Shown piece by piece: positions 7,831 through 14,691 of a stretch of DNA of 16,617 bases; position 1 is the stretch's first letter, and every line of letters starts with the position of its first letter. The notes below the pieces were generated by a model. That model saw only the letters and a list, made by a program, of their open reading frames with translations. It ran no database searches and was not told the origin of the DNA. The stretch is from an uncultured Demequina sp. Lineage in GTDB: Bacteria; Actinomycetota; Actinomycetes; Actinomycetales; Demequinaceae. The stretch lies in the NCBI GenBank assembly GCA_937925595.1, contig CALALQ010000416.1:1-16617 (forward strand), in the 5' to 3' direction. Made by a program: the position numbers and the translations under genes.

Positions 7831-8580
7831 GTGGCACCCGCGCTGGAGCTTCGCAACATCACGGTCAAGTACGGAGCGATATCGGCTCTCACGTCGGTCG
7901 ACTTCCACGTCGACGCCGGGGAGGTGGTCGCGCTCGTGGGAGACAACGGCGCCGGGAAATCGACGCTGGTCAAGGTCATGTCGGGACTGCGGCGCCCGGA
8001 GGAGGGTGCGATCCTCGTGAACGGCGAGGAGGTCTCATTCGCATCGCCGAAGGATGCCGCTCGTCGCGGTGTCGCCACCGTCTTCCAGGATCTGGCTCTG
8101 TGCGACGACATCGACGTGGTCGGCAATCTCTTCCTCGGAAGGGAGCTGCGGTCGGGGACCGGTGCGCTCGCCGAGGAGCGGATGGAGGCTCGGGCCGCCG
8201 AGCTGCTCTCCTCGCTGAACGTCACGACTCTCAAGAGCCTGCGGGCGAAGGTGTCGCGTCTGTCGGGGGGCCAGCGCCAGTCCATCGCCGTGGCACGCTC
8301 CCTCATCGGAGACCCTCACGTGGTGCTGCTGGACGAGCCGACCGCGGCTCTCGGCGTCGCGCAGACCGCGGAGGTGCTCGCGCTGGTCGATCGTCTGCGC
8401 GGCAAGAACATCGGCGTCGTGCTCATCTCCCACAACATGCAGGACGTGCTCTCGGTCGCCGATCGGGTGCACGTCCTGCGCCTGGGCCGGGGCAACGGGG
8501 AGTTCGACGCGCGTCACACCACTCCGGATCAGCTGATCGCCGCCATCACCGGTGCGTCGATCCACGAGAACCAGCGATAG
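7831..8580 (+). CDS. Sugar-type ABC importer, ATP-binding subunit (single cassette)
   Basis: 249 residues with one ATPase domain, not the fused double cassette of RbsA or XylG, so it should work as a homodimer beneath the permease. Walker A GDNGAGKST is at 37-45, the Q-loop Gln is near 86, the signature LSGGQ is at 144-148, Walker B VVLLDEP is at 164-170, and the switch His is at 201 in LISHNM. The GTG start at 7831 has an excellent AGAAGGAGG box; the longer frame upstream is only an overlap of the hydrolase gene. It lies 23 bases after the hydrolase stop and 12 before the permease ATG, inside the rightward operon. The cassette is of the CUT2 (FrcA/RbsA N-half) type. Confidence 0.92.
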   Translation: MAPALELRNITVKYGAISALTSVDFHVDAGEVVALVGDNGAGKSTLVKVMSGLRRPEEGAILVNGEEVSFASPKDAARRGVATVFQDLALCDDIDVVGNLFLGRELRSGTGALAEERMEARAAELLSSLNVTTLKSLRAKVSRLSGGQRQSIAVARSLIGDPHVVLLDEPTAALGVAQTAEVLALVDRLRGKNIGVVLISHNMQDVLSVADRVHVLRLGRGNGEFDARHTTPDQLIAAITGASIHENQR

Positions 8581-8592
8581 GGAGATCCTGCG

Positions 8593-9786
8593 ATGACAAC
8601 TACGACGCCGTCCGTGCCGACGACGACCGCTGTGCTGACCGCGTTCAAGCGTCCGTCGGGCAGTGACCCCGGCGTGAAGACCGTCCTGATCGGCATCGCC
8701 GTCCTCTGGATCATCCTCACGATCCTGAACCCTCGGTTCCTCACACCGGACAACCTCGTGAACCTCCTGCTGCAGATCGCGGCGGTGGCCACGATCGCGA
8801 TGGGCGCCGTCATGGTGCTGCTGCTCGGAGAGATCGACCTGTCGCTCGGTTCGGTCAGCGGATTCACGGCGGCCATCATGGCGACCCTGAACGTGAACGC
8901 CGGGATGCCGGCTCTCGCCGCGATCGCCGTCGCCGTCCTCGCCGGGGCCGTGGTCGGCGCATTGCAGGGACTGATCTTCACGAGACTCGGAGTCCCGTCG
9001 TTCGTGGTCACGCTCGGCGGACTGCTCGCGTGGCAGGGCGCCCACCTGTCCGTCCTCGGGCAGAGCGGCAACATCAACATCACCGACTCCACGATCATCG
9101 GCATCACCGGCACGTACCTGCCGACGCCCGTGTCCCTCGTGCTCGCCGCGGTCCTGTGCGTGGCCGTCTTCGTCGGCGCCGTGCGACGGCGCCAGCGGCG
9201 CATCGCCGGCGGTCTGCAGCACACGTCGTTCGCCGCGAGCATGGTCCAGCCCGCCCTCATCGCCGTCGCGGTGATCGGCGCGCTCGCCGTGCTGCTGTCC
9301 AGCAGGGGCGTGCCGACGGTCGTCCTGGTCGTGCTCGTCATCTGTGCCGTGCTCGACCTCTTCCTTCGTCGCACCCGCACGGGCCGTCACGTCTACGCAG
9401 TGGGGTCCAACGCAGAGGCCGCGCGGCGGGTCGGGATCAACGTCACCGGCATCCGCGTGCTCGCATTCACGCTGTCGGCGAGCCTCGCCGCCTTCGGCGG
9501 GGTGCTTGCTGCATCGCGTCTGTTCGCGGTCAACTCCTCATCGGGCGGGAGTGACCTACTGCTTCTGGCGATCGCGAGTGCTGTCATCGGCGGGGTGAGC
9601 CTGTTCGGCGGCGTGGGCTCCGTCTGGTACGCGCTGCTAGGGGCGGTGCTGGTCGGATCGATCGCGAACGGCATGAACCTCCTGTCGATCCCCGCCTCCA
9701 TCCGCTTCATCGTCACCGGCGCGGTGCTCGTGATCGCGGTCGCGATCGACGCGCTCGCGCGCAAGAGAGCTGTCCTCAAGGGATAG
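8593..9786 (+). CDS. Sugar-type ABC importer, XylH/RbsC-like permease
   Basis: 397 residues with about ten hydrophobic segments spaced along the chain, in the cell membrane. NPRFLTPDNLVNLLLQIA and AMGAVMVLLLGEIDLSLGSV are the family's N-terminal hallmarks, and the cytoplasmic coupling segment HVYAVGSNAEAARRVGIN is near residue 270. A basic loop (RRRQRRIAGGLQ) sits near residue 200, as in XylH-type permeases, which are longer than RbsC. The ATG follows a GGGAG box. Its partners are the cassette upstream and the lipoprotein downstream. The fold points to pentose- or polyol-like solutes, although related systems carry nucleosides and other small polar compounds. Confidence 0.92.
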   Translation: MTTTTPSVPTTTAVLTAFKRPSGSDPGVKTVLIGIAVLWIILTILNPRFLTPDNLVNLLLQIAAVATIAMGAVMVLLLGEIDLSLGSVSGFTAAIMATLNVNAGMPALAAIAVAVLAGAVVGALQGLIFTRLGVPSFVVTLGGLLAWQGAHLSVLGQSGNINITDSTIIGITGTYLPTPVSLVLAAVLCVAVFVGAVRRRQRRIAGGLQHTSFAASMVQPALIAVAVIGALAVLLSSRGVPTVVLVVLVICAVLDLFLRRTRTGRHVYAVGSNAEAARRVGINVTGIRVLAFTLSASLAAFGGVLAASRLFAVNSSSGGSDLLLLAIASAVIGGVSLFGGVGSVWYALLGAVLVGSIANGMNLLSIPASIRFIVTGAVLVIAVAIDALARKRAVLKG

Positions 9787-9807
9787 CGGCGTACGCCCGG
9801 TACGCCG
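9787..9807 (+). other. Hairpin between permease and binding-protein genes
   Basis: A perfect 8-bp stem, CGGCGTAC paired with GTACGCCG around a 5-base loop (9795-9799), begins directly after the permease stop. No U-run follows, so it is not a standard terminator. An mRNA-processing or stability element that raises the level of the binding-protein message is a common role for such stems. Confidence 0.45.
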
Positions 9808-9840
9808 AGTGCAGTGCCTACCGAAAAGAAGGAGAACGTT

Positions 9841-10938
9841 ATGAAGCTCACAGCAAGCACCTCGCGAGTGCGATTGGCCGCGGCGTCCGTCGCTGCTCTC
9901 GCTCTCACCCTCACCGGCTGCGCATCGACGGGTGACGACGAAGCCGTCAAAGTCGCGCTGCTCCTGCCGGACACGATCACGCCGCGCTACGAGAACTATG
10001 ACCGGCCCTACTTCGAGGAGGGGCTGAAGGCGACCTGCGCCGACTGCGTCTTCCTCTACAACAACGCCGACAGCGATGCCGCCGTCCAGCGCCAGCAGGC
10101 CGAAGACGTGGTCACCAACGGGGCGGGCGCGATCGTGATCAACCCCGTCGACAGTGACGCCGCCGCAGCCATCGCCCAGACCGCGGCGGACGCATCGGTC
10201 CCGCTGATCTCGATCGGGCGACTCGTCCAGAACGCCGACATCGCGTGGTCGGTGACCATGGACGTCGCCGAGGCGGGACGGCTGAAGGCGCAGGCGCTCG
10301 TCGACGCGCTGGAGGCGAACGGCACGCCCACCGGTCCCATCGTGATGATCAACGGCGCGCCGGGCGATACCGACGACGCTCAGATGAAGGCGGCTGCCAA
10401 GGAGGTCTTCGAGGGCGCCGGTGTCGAGATCGCGATGGAGTACGACACCCCGGACTGGGACCCGAGCAAAGCCCAGGAGCAGATGGACCAGGCGATCACG
10501 AGCCTCGGTCGTGACGGGTTCACGGGCGTGTACTCGAGCAACGACGGCATGGCCGGCGGAGCGATCGCGGCCATGAAGTCCGCCGGTATCGATCCGTCGA
10601 CGCGACCGATCACCGGGCTCGACGCCGACGTCGCGGCGCTCCAGCGCATCATCGCGGGCGATCAGTACATGACGGTGTTCCAGGACATCCACGACATGGC
10701 CTTCAAGGCGGCGGAGATCGCCGTGATCTTGGCCTCGGGGGAGGAGCCCGGCGCCGAATACGCCGCCACGACGGTCAACAACGGCAAGGTCGACGTGCCC
10801 ACATACCTGTACCGGATCAGTGCGATCACGCAGGACAACATCAACGACGAGCTCTTCACGACGGGGTTCGTCTCGGCGACGGACGTGTGCACCGCCGACT
10901 TCGCCGACGCGTGCGAGGCTCTCGGCATCGACTTCTGA
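9841..10938 (+). CDS. Substrate-binding lipoprotein, XylF/RbsB-like
   Basis: 365 residues. A signal peptide ends in the lipobox LTGC with the lipid-anchored Cys at residue 27, so the protein sits on the outer face of the membrane and hands its ligand to the permease. The mature part (VALLLPDTITPRYENYDRPY and AIVINPVDSDAAAAIAQTA) and its later text (VYSSNDGMAGGAIAAMKSAG, then PITGLDADVAALQRIIAGDQ) are those of type I periplasmic-binding proteins closest to D-xylose binding XylF. The ATG at 9841 follows AAGAAGGAGAACGTT. Two pairs of cysteines (in ATCADC and VCTADFADAC) might form disulfides. The gene stands between two stem-loops, consistent with higher expression than its neighbours. Confidence 0.92.
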   Translation: MKLTASTSRVRLAAASVAALALTLTGCASTGDDEAVKVALLLPDTITPRYENYDRPYFEEGLKATCADCVFLYNNADSDAAVQRQQAEDVVTNGAGAIVINPVDSDAAAAIAQTAADASVPLISIGRLVQNADIAWSVTMDVAEAGRLKAQALVDALEANGTPTGPIVMINGAPGDTDDAQMKAAAKEVFEGAGVEIAMEYDTPDWDPSKAQEQMDQAITSLGRDGFTGVYSSNDGMAGGAIAAMKSAGIDPSTRPITGLDADVAALQRIIAGDQYMTVFQDIHDMAFKAAEIAVILASGEEPGAEYAATTVNNGKVDVPTYLYRISAITQDNINDELFTTGFVSATDVCTADFADACEALGIDF

Positions 10939-10947
10939 TCCCACCCC

Positions 10948-10975
10948 GGGGCGGCCGGCTCGTTCCGGCCGCCCC
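10948..10975 (+). terminator. Strong stem-loop after the binding-protein gene (partial terminator)
   Basis: An 11-bp perfect GC stem, GGGGCGGCCGG with CCGGCCGCCCC around the loop CTCGTT, lies ten bases after the stop codon. It is followed by TTCCCC, so the U-tract is poor. The downstream genes continue with a good ribosome binding site only about 20 bases further and no obvious new promoter. It may therefore be a leaky terminator or a 3' stabiliser giving more transporter mRNA than enzyme mRNA. Confidence 0.7.
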
Positions 10976-10996
10976 TTCCCCAAGAAAGGACGTCCC

Positions 10997-11380
10997 ATGG
11001 AACTCCTCACCCACGTCCCCGCCGGCCCGCCCCCCGGCGGCGCCTACTCGCCGGCTGTCCTGCACGAAGGCGTCGTCATGACGGCCGGTCATACGGGGAC
11101 TGACCCCTCCACCGGAGCCGTCTCGGCCGATCTCGTCGCCCAGATCCATCTCGCCATCGACAACCTGGAGCGGACCCTGGCGGCTGCCGGCTCCGACCTC
11201 GGCAATGTGCTGAAGACGACCTGCTACCTCGTCGACGTCGCCCGCTTCGAAGAGTTCGACGCCGTGTACGCCGAGCGATTCGGAGACCATCGGCCCGCAC
11301 GAAGCACCGTCGGGGTGCAGCTCGCCGGCCCGCTGCTGTTCGAGATCGAGGCGGTCGCCCTCGTCGGGTCGCGGAGATGA
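10997..11380 (+). CDS. RidA/YjgF/UK114-family reactive imine deaminase
   Basis: 127 residues, the standard length of RidA proteins, which act as cytoplasmic trimers hydrolysing enamine/imine intermediates. The core runs from GGAYSPAVLHEGVVMTAG through NVLKTTCYLVDVARFEEFDAVY to the active-site Arg102 (ARSTVGV) and Glu118 (FEIEAVAL). The ATG at 10997 has AGAAAGGA before it; a longer frame upstream only overlaps the lipoprotein gene and stem-loop. Its end overlaps the next gene (ATGA). RidA-family members also occur in ureide and pyrimidine pathways (RutC) beside amidohydrolases, so here it may act on an aminoacrylate-like product of the upstream hydrolases. Confidence 0.92.
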   Translation: MELLTHVPAGPPPGGAYSPAVLHEGVVMTAGHTGTDPSTGAVSADLVAQIHLAIDNLERTLAAAGSDLGNVLKTTCYLVDVARFEEFDAVYAERFGDHRPARSTVGVQLAGPLLFEIEAVALVGSRR

Positions 11381-12099
11381 CCGGGACCGTTCTCGTCACC
11401 GGCGGCGCCTCTGGCATCGGTCTCGCGGCCGTGCGCGGACTGGTCGGGTCGGGCCACGACGTGTGCGTGCTCGACCGCGCGGAGGCGCCGGCCGAGTGGC
11501 GCGATCACGACCGGATCTCCTTCGTCTCGGGTGATGTGACTGACCCCGCCGCCGTCGCAGCCGCGGCTACGCAGGCGGAGCGATTCGGTCCGCTCACGGG
11601 AGTGCTCGCCTCGGCGGGGGTCGCCATGCCCGGCACCATCGAGTCCATCTCGGCGGCCGACTGGCATCGCTCGCTCGCGGTGAACCTCACCGCGGTCTTC
11701 CTCCTGGCCCAGGAGACGATCCCGCGCCTCCGTGCCGCGGGAGGCGGCTCGTTCGTCGCCGTCGCCTCCCAGCACGGCCTGGTAGGGGATCCGGCGAACG
11801 CCGCCTACTGCGCGGCGAAGGCGGGTGTGATCAACCTGATGCGATGCCTCGCGCTCGATCACGCCGGCGACGGCATCCGCGCGAACGCCGTGTGCCCGGG
11901 GCCTGTGGAGACGCCGATGACCCAGCGCAATCTGGCACGACTGGGGATCTCCAGGGACGCGGTAAGCGCCCGCGTCCCCCTAGGACGCCTGGCCGTGGCA
12001 GACGAGATCGCCGCCGCGTGCCTCTATCTATTGGGGCCGGACTCCGGATACGTCACCGGTAGCAGCCTGGTCATCGACGGCGGCTACACAGCCGGCTGA
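11377..12099 (+). CDS. Short-chain dehydrogenase/reductase (classical SDR)
   Basis: 240 residues, NAD(P)-dependent, cytoplasmic. The cofactor motif TGGASGIG is at residues 8-15, and the catalytic tetrad Asn103 (AVNLT), Ser131 (VASQHG), Tyr144 and Lys148 (YCAAK) is complete. NAVCPGPVETPM and GSSLVIDGGYT close the fold as usual. The ATG overlaps the RidA stop by four bases (ATGA). The acidic Asp33 after the second strand (VLDRAE) suggests NAD preference. The substrate is unknown; in this operon it probably oxidises an alcohol on the released carbon skeleton. Confidence 0.9.
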   Translation: MTGTVLVTGGASGIGLAAVRGLVGSGHDVCVLDRAEAPAEWRDHDRISFVSGDVTDPAAVAAAATQAERFGPLTGVLASAGVAMPGTIESISAADWHRSLAVNLTAVFLLAQETIPRLRAAGGGSFVAVASQHGLVGDPANAAYCAAKAGVINLMRCLALDHAGDGIRANAVCPGPVETPMTQRNLARLGISRDAVSARVPLGRLAVADEIAAACLYLLGPDSGYVTGSSLVIDGGYTAG

Positions 12100-12118
12100 A
12101 GAACGAAAGGAAACCCAC

Positions 12119-12820
12119 ATGAGTCAGCGCATCGTCGACCTGACCCTGACCATCCGCGACAACATGCCCGTGCAGGACGCCTTCCAGCGTCCGGTCTATG
12201 TCACGCTGCAGACCCACGAAAGCAGCCGCGCATTCGGCGCCGGCACGGAGGAGGATCCCCACACCTCCTCCTGGAAGTATCTGGGGATCGTGGAGCACAC
12301 CGGCACTCACGTCGACGCGTTCTTCCACATGAACCCGAACGGTGCGACGATCGACCGGATGCCGATAGACATGTTCTTCGGCAAGGCTGTCTGTCTGGAT
12401 CTCACCCATGTCCCCGATCTGGGCGAGATCACCGTGAGTGATCTGGAGGCCGCGGAGCGGGCGTCAGGCGTCTCGATCGACGGTCACATCGTGCTGCTGC
12501 ACACGGGGTTCCACAACCGCCACTACCCGAAACAGGAGCTGTTCGACCTGAATCCCGGCCTGACCGCGGAGGCCACGCACTGGCTGGCCGACCACGGCTC
12601 GATCGTGCACGGCATCGAGGGCCCCTCGACCGACACCATGAGCACGAACCTCTTTCCGAGTCACCGGGTGTGCCGGGACCGCGGCATCACCCATTACGAA
12701 TGGCTGGTGAACCTGGAGGAGCTGGTCGGAGCGGGAGAGTTCACGTTCTTCGGTGTGCCGCTGCTCCTGGACGAAGGGACAGGCTCGCCGGTCCGCGCCT
12801 TCGCGCTGCTCGAAGGGTGA
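12119..12820 (+). CDS. Cyclase-family metal-dependent hydrolase (kynurenine formamidase-like)
   Basis: 233 residues. The family signature H-T-G-T-H-V-D-A-F-F-H at 60-70 supplies the metal ligands (consensus HxGTHxDxPxH, with Phe where Pro is usual). DLTLTIRDNMPV at the N-terminus and VLLHTGF and EGPSTD further on also fit. Members hydrolyse cyclic or formyl amides (kynurenine formamidase, isatin hydrolase) in the cytoplasm. The ATG is preceded by GAAAGGAAACCCAC, nearly the same box as at the N-carbamoyl hydrolase gene. The gene is joined to the following acetamidase/formamidase by a four-base GTGA overlap, so the two hydrolases are probably made together and may act in sequence. Confidence 0.88.
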   Translation: MSQRIVDLTLTIRDNMPVQDAFQRPVYVTLQTHESSRAFGAGTEEDPHTSSWKYLGIVEHTGTHVDAFFHMNPNGATIDRMPIDMFFGKAVCLDLTHVPDLGEITVSDLEAAERASGVSIDGHIVLLHTGFHNRHYPKQELFDLNPGLTAEATHWLADHGSIVHGIEGPSTDTMSTNLFPSHRVCRDRGITHYEWLVNLEELVGAGEFTFFGVPLLLDEGTGSPVRAFALLEG

Positions 12821-13818
12821 CCGCGGTGGCGGTCCACCACCTGGAACTCGGCCCCGGCACGACTCGCGGCTCGTTCGATCGCGAGCTCGAGCCGGTGCTC
12901 ACGGTGGACTCCGGCGATTCGGTGACCTGCCGGCTTCTCGACGGAGACTGGCTGACCGAGTCGATCACCGGCCCGCCCGCACGGCACGGAGTCGGGGTGC
13001 CGTGGCGCCGACCGCTGCTCGACGACGGCCACGCGATGGTCGGGCCTATCGCCGTGCGCGGCGCGAGGCCCGGGATGACCCTGCGTATCGGCATCGATGA
13101 GGTCGTCCCTGCTGACTGGGGGTGGAGCCGCTCCGGTGGGCGCCCAGTCGAGCATGATCGGGAACTCGGGATCGATGACGACGGCGTCCACTATCTGCGG
13201 TGGGATCTGGTGTCAGCCGACGGCGCGGCAACGAGCAACGAGGGTCACAGGGTACGCATGCGTCCCTTCCTCGGGCTGATCGGCCTGGCGCCCGGTGAGC
13301 CTGGGCGACACTCCACGCATCCTCCGCGTCGAACGGGTGGCAACATCGACTGCAGGGAGCTCGTGGCAGGATCCGAGTTGTATCTCCCGGTAGAAGTGGA
13401 GGGAGCGTTCCTCTTCCTTGGAGACGGTCACGCCGCCCAGGGCGACGGCGAGGTCGGCGGCACCGCGATCGAATGCCCGATGGATCGTGTCCGCGTGACA
13501 GTGGAGCTCCTCCCGGAACTGTCCATCCCTGGTCCGCGAGCGCGAACCGAGGAGGGCTGGGTCGTGTTCGGCTTCGCACCCACCCTCGACGAGGCGGCGT
13601 TCGCCGCTCTCCGCGGCATGGGCACACTCATGTCGGAGCTCTACGGCTTCGGGCGCAAGGAGGCGATGAACCTGGCGGGCGCAGTGGTGGACCTGCGGGT
13701 GACCCAGCTCGTCAACGGGGTGAAGGGCGTGCATGCCGTCCTTCCGCATGACGCGCTCCAGGGCAGTGCGGTGAAGGCGGTGCGCCGATCAGCGGTCGCT
13801 GGCGTGCGTGCGCTGTGA
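12817..13818 (+). CDS. Acetamidase/formamidase (FmdA/AmdA family)
   Basis: 333 residues. Hallmarks are LTVDSGDSVT near 29-38, RTGGNIDCREL at 172-182 and GDGHAAQGDGEVGGTAIE at 202-219, in family order. These zinc-dependent enzymes hydrolyse formamide, acetamide and related short amides to the acid and ammonia. I choose the GTG at 12817, which overlaps the cyclase-family stop and follows a GAAGG box; a longer frame reading back to 12670 would sit within that gene. It is the last gene of the rightward operon, and its last 30 bases overlap the end of the opposing regulator gene. It may release ammonia from the amide left by the preceding steps. Confidence 0.9.
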   Translation: MTAVAVHHLELGPGTTRGSFDRELEPVLTVDSGDSVTCRLLDGDWLTESITGPPARHGVGVPWRRPLLDDGHAMVGPIAVRGARPGMTLRIGIDEVVPADWGWSRSGGRPVEHDRELGIDDDGVHYLRWDLVSADGAATSNEGHRVRMRPFLGLIGLAPGEPGRHSTHPPRRTGGNIDCRELVAGSELYLPVEVEGAFLFLGDGHAAQGDGEVGGTAIECPMDRVRVTVELLPELSIPGPRARTEEGWVVFGFAPTLDEAAFAALRGMGTLMSELYGFGRKEAMNLAGAVVDLRVTQLVNGVKGVHAVLPHDALQGSAVKAVRRSAVAGVRAL

Positions 13819-14607
13819 GACCAGTTCCAGCAGCCCGTTGAATGCCGGAGCCCGTTCCGTCGTCCGGTAGGTGGCGACCTCGTCAATGAGGCGTGAGAGG
13901 TGGGCCTCCATGGCAGCCGCGGCCGAGTCGCCGTCGCCCGCACGCAGAGCGTCGATGATGAGCTGATGCTCGGTGATCGAGGAGGGAAAACTCGGAAGTC
14001 CGACCGTGATGAGATCGAGGACGTGCTCAAGGTAGTCGAGGTTCTCGTGCAGGATGGTCTCGCTCATCGCGATCAGGAGGTCATTGTCGGAGAGGCGTGA
14101 GATCAGGCGATGGAAGGTCATTGCCGGTTCTCGGGTGTCGCCGCTGGAAACCAGTTTGCGCTGGCGGTCTAGAAGCAGTTCGAGCTCCCGCAGGTCGTCT
14201 GGGGTGACCTTCGCGGCGGCTGCCCGGCAGCTCTCGCTCTCGACCGCACGGCGGGCACAGAGCAGATCATGCACCTGATCCACATCGCTGATCTCGAGGG
14301 CCTGAGCATACGCGATGTCGCGGCGACGGCTTTCTTCCTGTGTCGTGACGAAGCGTCGGCCGGCCGTGGTCAGCACGCGACCCTTCGCTCCCGCCTTCAC
14401 GGTCCAGCCCTCTGCGTCGAACCTCGCCAGCATCCGCGAGATGCTCGCCTCGCTCAGCTGGTGACCCGACTCGTGGAGTCGCTGGTAGATGACGCGGGCG
14501 CCGACAGGGAAGGCGGAGGTGGCGAGGATCGCGAGGATCGCATTGCCGAGGTCGGTGACGGCGCGCGGATTGGCGATCGGCGCATCGCTGTCCTTCGTCG
14601 CTGCCAC
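13789..14607 (-). CDS. Second FCD-domain regulator with RNase R-type winged helix
   Basis: 272 residues, a paralogue of the regulator at 6309-7118 over its whole length. Shared text includes VPxGARVIYQRLHESGH-type helix residues, SEASISRMLARFDAEGW, KGRVLTTAGRRF, and the FCD histidines in MTFHRLIS, ITEHQLII and EAHLSRLI. I place the start at the GTG at 14607, after GGGGAGAACG. A TTG at 14652 would lengthen the protein by 15 residues but lies within a likely -10 element. The gene converges on the operon it probably helps control. Whether the two regulators compete for the same operators or respond to different intermediates cannot be read from sequence. Confidence 0.88.
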   Translation of the reverse strand: MAATKDSDAPIANPRAVTDLGNAILAILATSAFPVGARVIYQRLHESGHQLSEASISRMLARFDAEGWTVKAGAKGRVLTTAGRRFVTTQEESRRRDIAYAQALEISDVDQVHDLLCARRAVESESCRAAAAKVTPDDLRELELLLDRQRKLVSSGDTREPAMTFHRLISRLSDNDLLIAMSETILHENLDYLEHVLDLITVGLPSFPSSITEHQLIIDALRAGDGDSAAAAMEAHLSRLIDEVATYRTTERAPAFNGLLELVSQRTHASDR

Positions 14608-14691
14608 CGTTCTCCCCGTCGAGCGCTCGAGCGTACGCGCTCTCGTAGGCAATAGTACTGTCCTCGCGAACCGCCTTGTCGGTGTGGCCGC
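14608..14691 (-). promoter_or_regulatory. Promoter and palindromes ahead of the second regulator
   Basis: On the minus strand TACTAT (14652-14657) is a plausible -10, though I see no convincing -35. Just downstream, near the expected start of transcription, lie a perfect repeat CGAGCG-tacg-CGCTCG (14628-14643) and an overlapping palindrome CGAGCGCTCG (14620-14629). Both are candidate autoregulatory operators. They do not match the 6238-6251 repeat. Confidence 0.4.

Noticed and set aside
8035..11010. Long minus-strand frames of 451 and 457 codons opposite the ABC transporter genes
   Set aside because: They lack recognisable domains, are dominated by Asp/Arg/His/Gly typical of antisense high-GC coding, and oppose genes with clear family motifs.
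14607..14652. TTG at 14652 as start of the second regulator
   Set aside because: It falls inside a likely -10 box and has no ribosome binding site, while the GTG at 14607 has GGGGAGAACG before it.
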